The notes: generated by a model from the sequence alone, not told the origin. 64,000 nucleotides of DNA from Wallemia ichthyophaga EXF-994 (GCF_000400465.1 NW_008806286.1:126762-190761); one strand, 5' to 3'; numbered from the stretch's first letter, positions 11,561 to 23,400 are shown. Numbers and translations are program-made.

Positions 11561-12957
11561 ATGAAGTTATTTTGCAGTTTGCTGGTGTTGGCACCTTTGA
11601 TATACGCTAATCATCAACACGCACACAATCACTTACACCATAAGCTACACAGAAAGCAAGATGAGACATCAAGTACCTCTTCATCATCACCTACAGCCAC
11701 GTCCACCACCGCCACCACTACGTCCATTCAGTCTGGTACAACTGGTACTGGCGGTACTTTCACTCATATTCCAAACTCATCTGACATTCCCCTCTCCTCC
11801 ATTCTCCCTGGCATGAACTTATCCGGGAAAACCATGTCAATGCCTACAACAGCCTCTCCAGGCCAAATTCCATTCTCTCACGCTCCTCCATTGCCCTCTT
11901 CAACCCCTGTTCAAGCTGAATACCCTGAAATGGACAAGATTCCTCCCGTCGATCACCCTCAAGTTCAAGAATGGATTTCTCAAATTGACTGGGACAAGGT
12001 TCCCGACTGGTCTGTCAACGAAGGAGAAGCTTCTTGCTCTGAAAATCCTGATTCCAGGGACGAAGCTGGTCCCGATCAGCGCTGCTGGTGGACGTGCGGT
12101 AGTTGTACTGCGGATGATGACATCACTCAATGCCCAAATAAGCATGACTGGGGCTTGTCGTACGATGATGGTCCTTCGCCGTACACTACTACCCTTCTCA
12201 ACTACCTCGCTGAACAAGAAATTACCTCCACCTTCTTCATCGTCGGTTCAAGAGCTCTTTCACGTCCTGACATGCTTCGTGCTGAGTTAGTCCTTGGACA
12301 TCAACTCTCTGTGCACACCTGGTCACACCCTCACCTCACCACTCTTTCAAACGAGGAATTAGTTGCTGAACTTGGATGGACTAAGAAAGTTATTCACGAA
12401 GTAACCGGTTTGACTCCAAATACTGTGTGTTGTTTACACTCATTTTTATTATTACTAATACAAAACAGATGCGTCCCCCATACGGTGATATCGATAACCG
12501 TGTTCGTGAAGTCTGTCGTCAGATGAACCTCACTCCAATTATTTGGACAACTGCTCAAGTCGACGGTCAGGAACTCACTTTTGACACTAACGATTGGAAG
12601 ATTGCAAGTGGTGATGTCACCACTAACAAGTCATACGAGACGTTCGAGAAGATCTTGGACTCCTCGGACGAAATGGACCACGGATTCATCGTCCTTCAAC
12701 ATGACTTATACCAGCAAGCCGTTGAGTTGGCTGTGGCGTATGTCTTACCGGACGCCTTGCAACGCCAGCCAGAGCTCAACCTCTTGTCTGTTATCGACTG
12801 TCTCCAAAAGCCACAAACTGAGGCCTACATTGAGACTTCTTCCAACGAAACAGCACCAAGTGAAGTTGGTGCTGGTGGTTCTTCAGCTAGCAAAGTATTC
12901 ATTTCAATTACAAAACTTTCCATCGCCGTTGCAATCACTACCCTTTTCCTCTGTTGA
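11561..12957 (+). CDS. Chitin deacetylase, GPI-anchored type
   Basis: Polysaccharide deacetylases (CE4) convert cell-wall chitin to chitosan. Two exons (11561-12424, 12469-12957; 44-nt intron) give 450 residues. There is an N-terminal signal peptide (MKLFCSLLVLAPLIYA), then a His-rich and Ser/Thr-rich linker, then the NodB domain from about residue 195. The catalytic base region is SYDDGPSPY, the metal-binding histidines are in VHTWSHPHL, and MRPPYGDID starts right after the splice joint. The C-terminus is Ser/Gly-rich followed by a hydrophobic tail ending TTLFLC, which fits a GPI-attachment signal, so the protein should sit at the plasma membrane/cell wall. The Phe that normally precedes RPPYGD is Met. 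Confidence 0.93.
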
Positions 12958-13101
12958 TATAAATTGGATTATTTAACGTTTACATGGCTTATTACTTAAT
13001 TTATTTTTTTATCTCTTTTCCTCACTTTCACTTTTCTGTTTAATGATCTTGTTCAAAATAGCTACATTCCTGTTTTTGCTTTTTTTTTCCAGTGAGGAAT
13101 G

Positions 13102-13126
13102 CACGTGAAAATAAAAAGCGACGCGT
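13102..13126. promoter_or_regulatory. E-box (CACGTG) and ACGCGT words in CSC1 promoter
   Basis: A palindromic CACGTG is at 13102-13107 and an ACGCGT is at 13121-13126, within 45 bp of the CSC1-type start codon. CACGTG is bound by bHLH factors and ACGCGT by MBF-type factors in fungi. Both are short words, so function is only suggested. Confidence 0.25.
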
Positions 13127-13145
13127 AGATTAGAGAGTGAATACC

Positions 13146-16100
13146 ATGGCTGATTGTGATGCAAGATGCGATGATGAGTACAGCAGCCTTCTCAACCAGC
13201 TTTATCTCTCGCTAGCTATTGGTGGATCATCGCTAATCCTGTTTGAGACTTTCTTGAGGCTGAAGAGACGTGATATGCCGACCGGCGACGATCAATATAG
13301 ATCAGAAAAGTATATATTTGGGTAGTAAGTGTGGATTTCTAGCTGTTATAGTCCACTAAGCCATCCCCCAGCCTCTACCGCTTCAAATCGTTTCTCGATC
13401 CGCCGTCGGCAGCGCATCCCAAATGGCCGCTAAAGTGGATAATCCAGGTAATGATGCTGGGAAATGAGGAGATAATAAGAAAATTGGGAGGAGATGCAGC
13501 GGCGTATATTCACTGGCTAAGGGTGTGTTGTGAGTGTGGGTTATGACGAATGTCTTAATTTTGACGCGTGCGAGTAGTATGTTTCACCTTATCGCAGACA
13601 CTCACGATGGTGCCGATACTGCTACCGATACACTTTCACTTCAGCTCATCGGGTGCGTCGTCATCGATGAACACAGCATCGCTCACCCACCTCATTGAAA
13701 ATGAGAGCGGGGAGCGACTGATTTATGTGCATGTAATCCTCTACATATACACATCGATCTCATGGCTCGTCGCACTGCTGTGGCTTATCAACGGCACTAT
13801 CAGTATTCGCGAGAAGCTGGCGTACATGTCGGCGGATAACGCAGAGCAGGAGGAGCAACAGGCACAGACACAGGCGCACAAGTCTAAATCAATCTTGGTT
13901 ACAAATATACCAACACGTCTGCGCGATGAGCGCATCCTCGCGTCGTATTTCGCCTTCTACCTGAACAGATTTAAGAAGAAGAAGACGACGGTGAGCAGAC
14001 GGTCGTCTATTGCATCATTTACGAGTTTCATTGAGCGTTTGGATGGTGGTAGCGGGGGCGTAGATGTGGATGCAGAAGGAGGCAGCAGCCGTCGCAGCTA
14101 TCACAGCCATCACAGCCATCACAGCCATCGCAGCCACATAAACAACCACATAAACAACACAGACCACCTCGAAGACATCACAGACGCGCATATTGAAGAT
14201 GTATGCATAGTACGCAAGTACGATAGTCTCGTCCAGCTCAGAAGGAAACATGCGGACTGCACCAAGCGGCTAGAGCTGGCATATATGGGACTAGCGAAGC
14301 GGGTGCTTGCGCATGTCGAGCGCAGGCTATCTCAGGTGAATGGGGAAGGGTGGAGTGGAGAAGATGAGGTACTCGTCCAAGAGCTAGCGGGGTTTGTGCG
14401 TAAACGAGGAGTATCTCAAGCAACATGCACGAGCAGAATCTCACAAGCCGTTCGCGGTGCACTCAACAAGCTGCTGCGACGCGAAGATTCTTTCGTACGC
14501 TTCACTGACTCACCTGATTCGGACAAGACGCGCGCGTATACACCCACTCATAACACCATTTGGGACGCACTTCTCCTCCTCCCCTCACACACCCTCGAGC
14601 CGTTCCAGTCGCGGATACGCGTGAAGCCGCTGATACAGAGTGTGGTCCGAGGGGCGCGAGGGGCGCGAGGGGCGCGCCCGGAGAGCACTATCCCGGATAT
14701 ACATTACCTGACGCACAAACTGCGTCTGCTCACAAAAAGCGTGGAGCAAGTGCAGATGGAAACACCAGCCGTGTTCCCGCCGACTTCTACAGCTTTCGTT
14801 ACATTCAGGGGCGTGGCTGATGCTCGAATTGCGTGTAGGAAGCTCGCAAGTCACCCTACACGCCCACACGCATGCATTGTCGCCCCGGCGCCCTTTTACA
14901 GCGAGATTGAGTGGGATGTGGCCATCTCATCCCAGTCCAAGTCGCTCACGCTGCGCGCGCTCATTATCAAGATCGGAGTGTGGGGGTTCATTCTCTTCTA
15001 CATTATCCCGATGGCCGCGCTGTCGTCGCTATTCAGCATCGAGCGCGTGCGCAACGTCAGCGAGCGGCTGGGGAGGTATTTCGACAGACACGAGCGACAG
15101 GCAGAGTGGTTCACGACCATCCTTCCTACACTCATCGTCGCGTTCATTTCGCTGATGATGCCCGCTATTCTGTTCGGGATCGGTAAAAAGGCAACGCCGC
15201 ACCTCACCCTAGGACGAATGCACGATCAGATCTTCCATCGCTACTGGGTGTTCATGATTACGAATGTGCTTATCACTTTCTGCATCGGCGCGGCGACCTT
15301 CCGATTTATTCTCGAGTCTCTTTCGGGCAGCGCATCCGGCATGTCTATCCTCAATCGTGTTTATCTCAGTTTCCCACAAGCGGCGCCGTTTTTTGCAAGC
15401 TGGTCAATCTTGCAGACGAGTATTCAGAATCTCGTGCAACTTGCCCTGATCGGGCTACCGCTACTGACATTTTTCTTGGTCACCTTGCGCGCGCAGACGC
15501 CGCGACAACGTCAGGCCGCTACGAATGCGCGCACCCCCGATTACCATGTATTCTGTTCAAACACGCTACTTGTAGTAAGTGTATGTCTCGTGATGGGGGT
15601 TTTCAATCCGCTCGTGATCCCTTTCACGCTGGTGTATTTCATTGCTGCCAACATTGTCTACCGCAACCAGTTGTACCACGTCTACTCACGGCGGGTGTAC
15701 GACACAGGTGGTCGTCGCATTGCAGTGCGCTGTTTCCGCTACGGCATGGATGCTCTGTCCGTGTCTCAGACGGCTTTCTTCGCTTTCCATCTGGTGCGTT
15801 ATGAGGATGGCAAGCAGGCGGATGCGAGGACGTATGCAGTCATTATTGGCGTGCTCTTCGCTCTCACCCAGCTCGCGAAACTGCTCATCACAAGACAGGT
15901 CAAAGCCCGCTTCGATGCACTAGAGCTGCTTGATGCGTTGTGGAGGAACGGCGAGTCACTCGCTTCGACGCAGGTGCAGTCTCTCAGTGGCATGACGCTC
16001 GAGATGCGCTACGCGGAGCATGTCGAGGAGACGCGCAGCAGCCGCGCTTTGACGGGGGAGAAAGGCAGTGGAGATGCGCGGTGGTCGTACAAACTGCGCA

Positions 16101-17083
16101 ACTTCCTCCTCTGCTCACACTTTACCCCCTCAGCTCTCCTGCGCGATCTGCGCAAGGAGACGCGCGGTCGGTTGTCGAACCTCAGGCGTAAGTGCGTGCC
16201 GATCGTGTCGCGCTCCAAGAAAATCCCCAAGGAGATACTGGCACAGGGGGGAAGAGATAGAGGGGAGAGAGTGGGTGGACAGAGTGAGTTAGATTCAGAT
16301 ACAGCGGAGCTAGGCGAAGTGCTCCATGTCGATGAGACACCACAAGCCCCACTATTCACCTCGCAGATGCGCAGCGACAGCCATATATTCACTGCGCTGA
16401 GTGTGGATAACCTCAATAAGGCGAGCAATGAAGATAGTGGTTATGGGAATGTGAATGGGAATGGCCCGAGCAACAGCAACAGCAATAGCAACAAGGACAA
16501 CACCCCCACTCAAACAAACAAAGGCATAAAGCTGATACACAAACTCAACCCAATCAAGAACATCTCTGCTAAGCTAGACACGCGCAATAACCGGATAGAC
16601 AAGGTAGGGTTGACAGAGGTGGAATCAGGAGAAGAAGGGCGGGAGATGCAAGTAGTGAAGCATGTTCGGAGGGCGTTGAGGAGTGATGCGCCGGACGAAA
16701 GCACACGGTACCACTGTCCATTCTATTATGAAAATTTGCAGCCTTTTCTTCTCCTGCCGAGAGACCCACGGCGGAATATCGACCTAGACGATCTGGTAGA
16801 GCTGCATTACGGGGGCGGTAGTGTCGGGTGGATGGAGCGCGAGGATGAGGCGGAGGAGGACTCGGGCTTGGACAGCAATAGCAATGGCAGCATCAGCAGC
16901 CACGCCACCTCTATCACCACCGCCAGCTCCACGAGCACCACCAACTACGAGCATATCAGCCTGTCGAATATGCACAGAACGCACACAAGTCACAGCGCTC
17001 GATACAGTCAGACATTCAGAGACAGTCTCAGCCCGAAGCTGGGGCGGAGGTGGATGGAGAGCGAGGATGAGTTATTTACTTGA
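13146..17083 (+). CDS. CSC1: CSC1/OSCA/TMEM63-type cation channel
   Basis: These proteins are mechanosensitive or osmosensitive Ca2+-permeable channels of the plasma membrane or vacuole. Three exons (13146-13324, 13372-13529, 13578-17083) give 1280 residues. An early hydrophobic segment (residues ~17-33) and two more in exon 3 are followed by a large cytosolic RRM-like region containing a His/Ser repeat (HSHHSHHSHRSH) and an RGA repeat from 9-nt units near 14648. The pore domain (RSN1/DUF221) starts around LTLRALIIKIGVWGFILFYI and has about eight hydrophobic helices. The C-terminal 300 residues are acidic, Asn/Ser-rich and low complexity. The stop codon lies inside a duplicated 19-bp unit (17075-17112). 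Confidence 0.88.
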
Positions 17084-17112
17084 TGTATTTGAATTTACTT
17101 GATGTATTTGAA
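17075..17112 (+). repeat. Tandem 19-bp duplication over the CSC1 stop codon
   Basis: The unit TTTACTTGATGTATTTGAA occurs twice in a row (17075-17093 and 17094-17112), and a third, decayed partial copy follows. The first copy supplies the last sense codon and the TGA of the upstream channel gene. Confidence 0.9.
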
Positions 17113-17175
17113 TTTAATTCATGTATTTTATGTTTCTGTGTGGTCTTCTCGCACGATAATCACGACGGCCACGAT

Positions 17176-17506
17176 ATGGTGAGTGGTGCACACAGGTACA
17201 GCCACAGCAATCACATGCTCACACCCGTACAGCCTACACCCGCAGACATCCGGCGGAGAAACGCGCAGTTCGAGCACAAGAACAAGACGGGGACGGGGAA
17301 AGCAGCCAAGCCAGTGCGGGAGAATGTGGGTGATATTACAATTGGGAGACGGTGAGCTGAACAACTCGCAGTCTTCCACGTCTTTGTGGCTCGTAGCCTT
17401 TTTCGTGCTGCTCTTAGGCGGCGGACGTGAGTAGCGTACACGTCACCGGGAAAGGCTATCTGACGCGCATGCAGTGGTGTTTGAGCTGCTGAGGCTCTTC
17501 TTCTGA
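17176..17506 (+). CDS. YSY6: RAMP4/SERP1 (YSY6) translocon-associated small ER protein
   Basis: RAMP4 is a tail-anchored protein of ~60 residues that binds the Sec61 translocon and protects new membrane proteins under ER stress. Four exons (17176-17178, 17233-17325, 17372-17426, 17475-17506; introns 54, 46 and 48 nt) give 60 residues. The N-terminal pattern is TPADIRRRNAQFEHKN, matching the TPRQRxANxKF block of yeast Ysy6, and the C-terminal hydrophobic anchor is LWLVAFFVLLLGGG followed by VFELLRLFF. In the model given the first exon is only the start codon. An unspliced start at 17215 is in frame and would add a few residues instead. The three later exons are needed to keep the anchor in frame. 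No single open frame covers this gene, so ORF scans miss it. Confidence 0.78.
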
Positions 17507-17602
17507 TGGAAAGCACAGAGAAAAACACATATAAAGATATAAATATGTAAAGATATAAACCATCAAGATATAAATTCATTTTACACCCACAGCCAAACCA
17601 TC

Positions 17603-18883
17603 TTACTCCAGCTCATCAATCTCGATCGGGACTTCTTCTGCAGCGTATAGGTGCGACGACGGAGACCAGAGCTGGACAATGTTATCCTCACTCCCACTCA
17701 TCAGCGTGAACGGCAGAGTTTTCGACCAAGCTATGTCCGTGATAGCGTTAGTGTGGCCCCCATGCATAAACATGAGTTCTGGAGGACCGTCTTCGGCATC
17801 CTCCGGTGTCTGCTCCTCGCCAATGCGGCTGATATCCCACATACACACCCTTCTGTCATTCGACGCAGATGCAAATACCGTCTCTGCGTGCGGCGACCAC
17901 TCGAGGTTGAGCACATCCTCACTATGTCCTTCAATAGTGTGTAGGCGTTTGCTGAGATTTCTCAGATCCCACAGAGCAATGGTCTTGTCTGCGGATCCAG
18001 TCACACAGAGGAAAGGCTGTGATGGGGAGAAGGCGACGCAGTTTATATCTGCATCGTGAGCTTTAACTTTCTGGTGTGGCTGAGTGGCATCGCGGGTGTC
18101 CCAAGTGAAGAGATGCTGGTCATCGGAGACGGATGCGAATACATTCTCGTGAGATGCGTGCCACGATATGTCTTCCACAGCTGCAGTGTGTCCGCGGTAC
18201 GTGTTGAGTGGATCGAGAATGTTGCTCGCTGATTGGTAGTGCGATATGTCCCAATGGCGGACAGTGGTATCGGTGGAAGCGGAGAGAATGTGGTTGGGTT
18301 TGAGAGGCGACCATTCCATACCATATCCCTCCCCTTCATGGCCGCGGAGGACTATTTGTGGGTTGCAAACACCGTCTGGCTTCGGTTTGAGCTCGTGTCT
18401 GGTGCGATCGAAAACGTAAATCGGACCCATCACGGTGCGCGTCGCTATAAGATCAGGATTGAAAGGATTGTAACGCGCCCTATTAACTTCACCATCGTGG
18501 TTGATGGACTGTACAATCTCAAGCTTATTCGACGCGCTATAACTGCCAATTTCGCCCTTGTCTTCTTCAAACTTGGCAGGATCTAAATCGTTGGATTGCT
18601 TTGGGAGTTTGATGTGTGCAATGTGAAGGAGGTTCTGCTCGATATTTGAGGTATTTGTACCGATAAGAAGTCTGTGTGTCGTGTAGGATTTATCGGGGCT
18701 GGATTCGACATCAGGGAACCACTGGCATGTGAGTGTAGGCCATTCCAATGTATGCGATAAGACTAAATCATATAATAATGGCGCGTGTTTCTTCCATGTT
18801 TTGTACTCCTCGTTGATTGTCTTTGAATGTTCTTCGTCGGTGTCCATGATGGTGGTTTGGGGTTGAGGAGGGAATATTTTCAT
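17603..18883 (-). CDS. RBBP4/RbAp48-type WD40 histone chaperone (MSI1/HAT2/Mis16 family)
   Basis: Members bind histone H4 and serve as shared subunits of CAF-1, HAT1 and chromatin-modifying complexes in the nucleus. The intronless frame codes 426 residues. The N-terminal H4-binding helix region reads EEYKTWKKHAPLLYDLVLSHTLEWPTLTCQW, the family signature, and seven WD repeats follow with LRGHEGEGYGMEWSP, FASVSDDQHLFTWD, and the acidic loop EEQTPEDAEDGPPELMF. A second Met (18847, MDTDEEH) fits the family start better than the first. Fungi have one or two such genes, so I do not choose between MSI1 and HAT2. It is convergent with the RAMP4 gene, leaving 96 bp between stops. Confidence 0.94.
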   Translation of the reverse strand: MKIFPPQPQTTIMDTDEEHSKTINEEYKTWKKHAPLLYDLVLSHTLEWPTLTCQWFPDVESSPDKSYTTHRLLIGTNTSNIEQNLLHIAHIKLPKQSNDLDPAKFEEDKGEIGSYSASNKLEIVQSINHDGEVNRARYNPFNPDLIATRTVMGPIYVFDRTRHELKPKPDGVCNPQIVLRGHEGEGYGMEWSPLKPNHILSASTDTTVRHWDISHYQSASNILDPLNTYRGHTAAVEDISWHASHENVFASVSDDQHLFTWDTRDATQPHQKVKAHDADINCVAFSPSQPFLCVTGSADKTIALWDLRNLSKRLHTIEGHSEDVLNLEWSPHAETVFASASNDRRVCMWDISRIGEEQTPEDAEDGPPELMFMHGGHTNAITDIAWSKTLPFTLMSGSEDNIVQLWSPSSHLYAAEEVPIEIDELE

Positions 18884-18981
18884 TTATATTTTATATTTAT
18901 ATTTATTATTCATATTCAAGTTCCTCTTAACAAACCACCATCATCTGTCTATAATTGTCTATCTAACTATCAATCAATCAA

Positions 18982-19716
18982 ATGACTTTATTAAATTCAA
19001 ATATTTCAAATACTTCAAATATCTGCCCCAAGTGAGTTTTATTTCTTTTGCTGTTCCACCTCTAACAATTCACAGCGACGGTAACCTGAGCTCAGCCGTC
19101 TCGATGGGGCATCAACAAGGACAAGACGCTCAAAACCAGGCAAAAACTCAGTCACAAACTAAATGCCTTATCGATGGTACTATCACTCACTCTTACTCAC
19201 CTTGCTCCTCCTGGCAACCCTGGGACGCTGGACCAAAGTATCGCTTTTGACGTCGGCAGGAGAGCTTCCACCCCCTCAGAACCACTCCTTTCACAAGACG
19301 TTGTTAATCTTGATAACATTCCGATATCTCCGCCACATTCTCCTATCTATTTCACAGACGTCATTGGAAATTTCCCAGATTTCCTCAATGTTACCCAGTA
19401 TAGTGGTATTATCGAGGTGGATTTTGCTAATGGGGAGTTTTGGAGGGGTGTCCTAAGCTCAAACCCCAGTAACTCTCTTTTGATGGAAAAATTTTCATGG
19501 AATTCAACTCAACACCTCAGAGAAGACCTTGTCGCTTTATTAGAATTGGGTCAAGTACTTGATACATCAAATCTCATCATTATTCTCCCAAAATACATTG
19601 AAAATCTCACTCAGCTGATTCATTCTTTCTTTTACGTTGGTGGGTCTGTTATCGACCTGAGTAAAACAAATTGGAATTTGAAAGATGGTTATATAGGTGT
19701 AGTTATGCAAGTTTAG
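18982..19716 (+). CDS. OAZ1: Ornithine decarboxylase antizyme with +1 programmed frameshift
   Basis: Antizyme binds ornithine decarboxylase, sends it to the proteasome and blocks polyamine uptake; polyamines stimulate the frameshift needed to make it. ORF0 is 18982-19031 joined to 19076-19247 (44-nt intron), 74 codons ending TAT CGC TTT then TGA (19248-19250). Skipping one base, T at 19248, continues at GAC in ORF1 to the stop at 19714-19716, giving 229 residues. ORF1 holds the antizyme core: EFWRGVL, then LREDLVALLELGQVL, LIIILPKYIENL and a C-terminal Phe/Tyr-Val-Gly strand pattern. The slip site TTT TGA C replaces the common TCC TGA. A shorter ORF0 could start at the ATG at 19104. The amino acid identity of ORF1 is by motif reading, strong but not checked by search. 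Confidence 0.88.
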
Positions 19717-19733
19717 AATACATGATATTCATT

Positions 19734-20420
19734 CTAACCACCAAAACCTATAATCATGCTTAAGTATACCAAAAAACACTTTAAACGATCAAAATACTCA
19801 CCAGTAAATCCCATTATTCTCGCCATCTCATCGTTACCTTGGTCGTCTTGTTGATCATTATCAATGGTATTTTGATTTTTACTCTTCTTGGCCTTTCTAC
19901 TCGCACGTTTCTCCATCTTGCTATCAATCTCACCCTGTCTAATCTCACCAACACGTTTTCTAAAGTCATAATCCTTCTTCTGCGACGCTTCTTTGGTTTG
20001 TTCTTTTAACAAAGCAATTCTCGCTCTAACGTGATGAATAGTACTTCTCTCTGTATCAACTGTCTGACCAAGCTTACGTAGATGAGCTCTTGAGTTTATG
20101 TGATCGAGGTAAGAAGCACTATCCTTATAAGTCCTTGAGCAAACCTCACAAAAGAAACCTGGCTGATTCTGACGGGTACCTTGAGCCACAACGACGGTTC
20201 TATTAGTGTTTTTATCGAGTGCCAAATCTTTATCGCGTTGCTGGAGTTTGTGCGTTGGCTTTGGACCTTTTCGCTGCTCAAACGCTGTTCTAGAGAGAGG
20301 CTTCTGACCATTAGAAATACGCTGCTCGTTCTCCTTTGCAAAAGCGCGTGCTCGCTGTTCTTCCTCCTTCACCTTATCCCTGTAATGTTCAACGTCGTAA
20401 TCTTTTCTAAATGAGCTCAT
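19734..20420 (-). CDS. SNU23: SNU23/ZMAT2, U4/U6.U5 tri-snRNP zinc-finger protein
   Basis: SNU23 is a pre-B spliceosome protein that contacts the 5' splice site region. Two exons (20420-19802, 19747-19734; 54-nt intron) give 210 residues. One C2H2 matrin-type zinc finger (FFCEVCSRTYKDSASYLDHINSRAH) is at residues ~88-112, flanked by basic helices with DKNTNRTVVV before and LGQTVDTERS after, as in the family. The last exon codes only GFGG-type residues, so splicing restores the conserved end MGFTGFGG. The start codon is 17 bp from that of the telomerase gene on the other strand. Confidence 0.93.
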   Translation of the reverse strand: MSSFRKDYDVEHYRDKVKEEEQRARAFAKENEQRISNGQKPLSRTAFEQRKGPKPTHKLQQRDKDLALDKNTNRTVVVAQGTRQNQPGFFCEVCSRTYKDSASYLDHINSRAHLRKLGQTVDTERSTIHHVRARIALLKEQTKEASQKKDYDFRKRVGEIRQGEIDSKMEKRASRKAKKSKNQNTIDNDQQDDQGNDEMARIMGFTGEYFDRLKCFLVYLSMIIGFGG

Positions 20421-20437
20421 CGTGTAGTTGAACGTCC

Positions 20438-23400
20438 ATGTCCAACGTCATTCTCAGTGATAGCAACACGAAAACTTTAAAAGAATGGTTGGATTTCAGT
20501 GGCGCATTTGGGGATATAGATTCCCCACTAATTGATTCTGTTCTCGTCAATGATACCCGTCAACTGAAATCAACGGTACACAACTCACACAACAATCTAC
20601 CCACCAGCAACCTAATAGACGCTGTAATAGCCAGGCTATTTAAACTCAACAGAAAACCCACAAATATTCTCGCTCTCGGTTATCGAATGGCCGATGAGAA
20701 GTCTGATAGACTAAAACTCGATAGCCTCAGACCGGGTATTTCTAATTTCTACATAAACTCGAACATTTCCTGGTTCTTATCTCCTCAATGGAAGTTTCTA
20801 CATGGCGTCATTGGCGATGATCACTTCTTTGACCTCTTAACTAGCACTTGCCTCTTTTTGAAACTTGAAAACGGTTGCCTGGCGCAGGTTGCTGGCACTC
20901 CCGTATTCTACGATAACAAGTACAAGCTCAATAAGCCAGCCCCAGCTAAACCTTCCCAAATTGCCATCGCCAGACACAGACTCTTCTACGGTCGACCGCT
21001 CTTCTATTCAACAACGAACAAGGTTTACGCTATTGGTCTGCCTACTACGCGTGAGTCTTGTGTGATTCAACATGAAATCACCTAACCATCCTCAAGACGT
21101 CCTCAACAGACTCGAAGGCAAGGTAAACAACTTCACCGCCTCTCCACCCCTCTACCTTATCGCACATATATTTCCACACCAGCACAAACTGCGTAGCATG
21201 TTTGACGCTGCAAATGGCATCACCATGTCTTACAACAGATTGATGCGCGATGCAGAGATTGAAGTAGGTGAAGATTTTCACAAGGTTACATCTCACACTT
21301 CACTCCTTATAGGCCTCTAATCCACACACCCCCACGCGTCTCAAGCAAACTCAAGTCCTGTTCCAGCGCATGCTCACTCGTCATTTCAATTTGGATTACG
21401 TCTCTGTACTTAAACGTCACTGTGCGAGCAAGACTAGAGGGCGCAATATAGACATGACGCAGTACATGGATGATGATTTCGTTCACATGTCGGAGCATAT
21501 CCAAACACAAAGTCAGTTAGACAAAGACACCACCCTCGCAACGCAAATGTCCAACCAGAGTGATGTAGTACCCATACCCTATCGCCCGGACATTAAAGCT
21601 CCGCCGTCTTTCCAGGATCTTCAATGTGGGCATGGCGAGGTGAAGGCATTCGCTAAGCATGTCTTGTCAGACATTATACCTGGGGAGTTGTTCGGTTCTA
21701 CGCACAACAAGTTGAGGATATTCGATAGTGTTGACGCCTTCATCAGTATGCGCAAGTACGAGACTCTCACGCTGCACGCTCTCGTCCAAGGACTGCAGGT
21801 GAACGACTTCAAATGTTTCTATTCTGCTCATTACAAGCAGGAGAATGGGCGGAGTGAGAGGATTCCCCCAAGTGAGCAGACCAAGGTGACACAGGTTGTA
21901 CTCGAGTGGATTTACTGGATATTCGAGGATCTTCTCATACCATTGTTGAAGGTGTGTACGAGGATTTATTATATAACCCCTCTCTCCCCCTCTCTCCCTT
22001 TCTCACTATTTCGCACCCTCGCTAACGAACCCTTTCACAGAACACATTCTACGTGTCGGACTCCTCCGCGGACAGGAAACGCACGTACTACTTCAGACAC
22101 GACGACTGGCTGCGCGCCACCGCGCCGCTTCTGGAGCAGCTCTCGAGTAGCATTTTTGAGCGAGCGAGTGAGGATCTGGTGAGTGACATCTGAATTTTAT
22201 AATCGTGTAGCACTGCTCACTACTCACCACTCTCCTCTCGCACTCGCGCAGACGCACAGCTACCGCACACTGCAACCATCCTATGTCCGTCTCATGCCGA
22301 AAGAAACGGGCGTGCGACCGATAGTGAATTTGCGCAAACAGAACTGGGTCGATGATGACCGGCTTGGTCACAAAGTCGGTTACAGGCGGGGTCTATCCAT
22401 CAACCATATCCTGCGATCGGCATTCGATGTGCTCTCGTACGAACGTCTGCGCCAGCCTAACGCTATGGGTGCTAGCCTCCTCGGCGCTCAAGAGGCATTT
22501 GAGAGACTGAAGGAGTACAAGAAGCGGATTATTGGTGGTGCTGGTGAAAGTACCCATCGGAAATTTTACCTCATAAAAGCTGATATACAGTGCTGTTTTG
22601 ATACAATCGATCAACAAAAACTGCTCAATATGCTCGATGAGATAATAAAGGATGATGACTATGTTATTCTGAAACATCACACTCTCGCTCGTCACAATGA
22701 TACGTATAAGCGCACTTTCAAGAGACAGGCTGTACCGGAGTATGAAGAGGAATCGTTCATAGACTACTCGAAGAAGCTGTCCGAAAAGCTGCGCAATACC
22801 ATCATTGCTGACCAGGTAGTCCATCCGCATATAGAAAAGAATGACTTATTGAAGCTGTTAAAGGAGCACATAATGGAAAATCTGATCAAAATTAACAACC
22901 GCATCTATCGTCAAGCTACGGGTATCCCACAAGGTAGTATTTTATCCACTATACTGTGCAGTTTCTTCTACGGAATGCTTGAGCGGAATGAGATGGAATT
23001 CGTTCAGCAATCACCTTCAGCGTTGTTGTTGAGGTTTATAGATGATTTCCTGTTCATTACTACGGACAGAGAGGAAGCTCGTTACTTTCTTCAAGTATTG
23101 CGCAAAGGGTTCCCGCAATACGGTGCACATATCAGTGACCACAAGACACTGGTCAATTTTGATATCAGTTTCGACGGTGTCGAGACAATCAACCGGTGTC
23201 AGAGACCAGACGACTACTTTCCCTGGTGTGGGATACTCGTAAACTCGAAAACGCTCGACGTAAAAGCAGATTACGGCAAGACATTCGAAACGGATATACG
23301 TAATTCTTTCTCAGTTGGTGATGGGTGCAGAATCGGTGAGACAGTTGTACAGAAACTGACGCAATCTTTCCAACAGCACGCACATGCACTCTATGCTGAT

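Noticed and set aside
14585-15207. Several antisense and shifted frames in the CSC1-type gene
   Set aside because: All lie within one continuous exon with a recognised channel domain and GC-rich codon bias that keeps other frames open.
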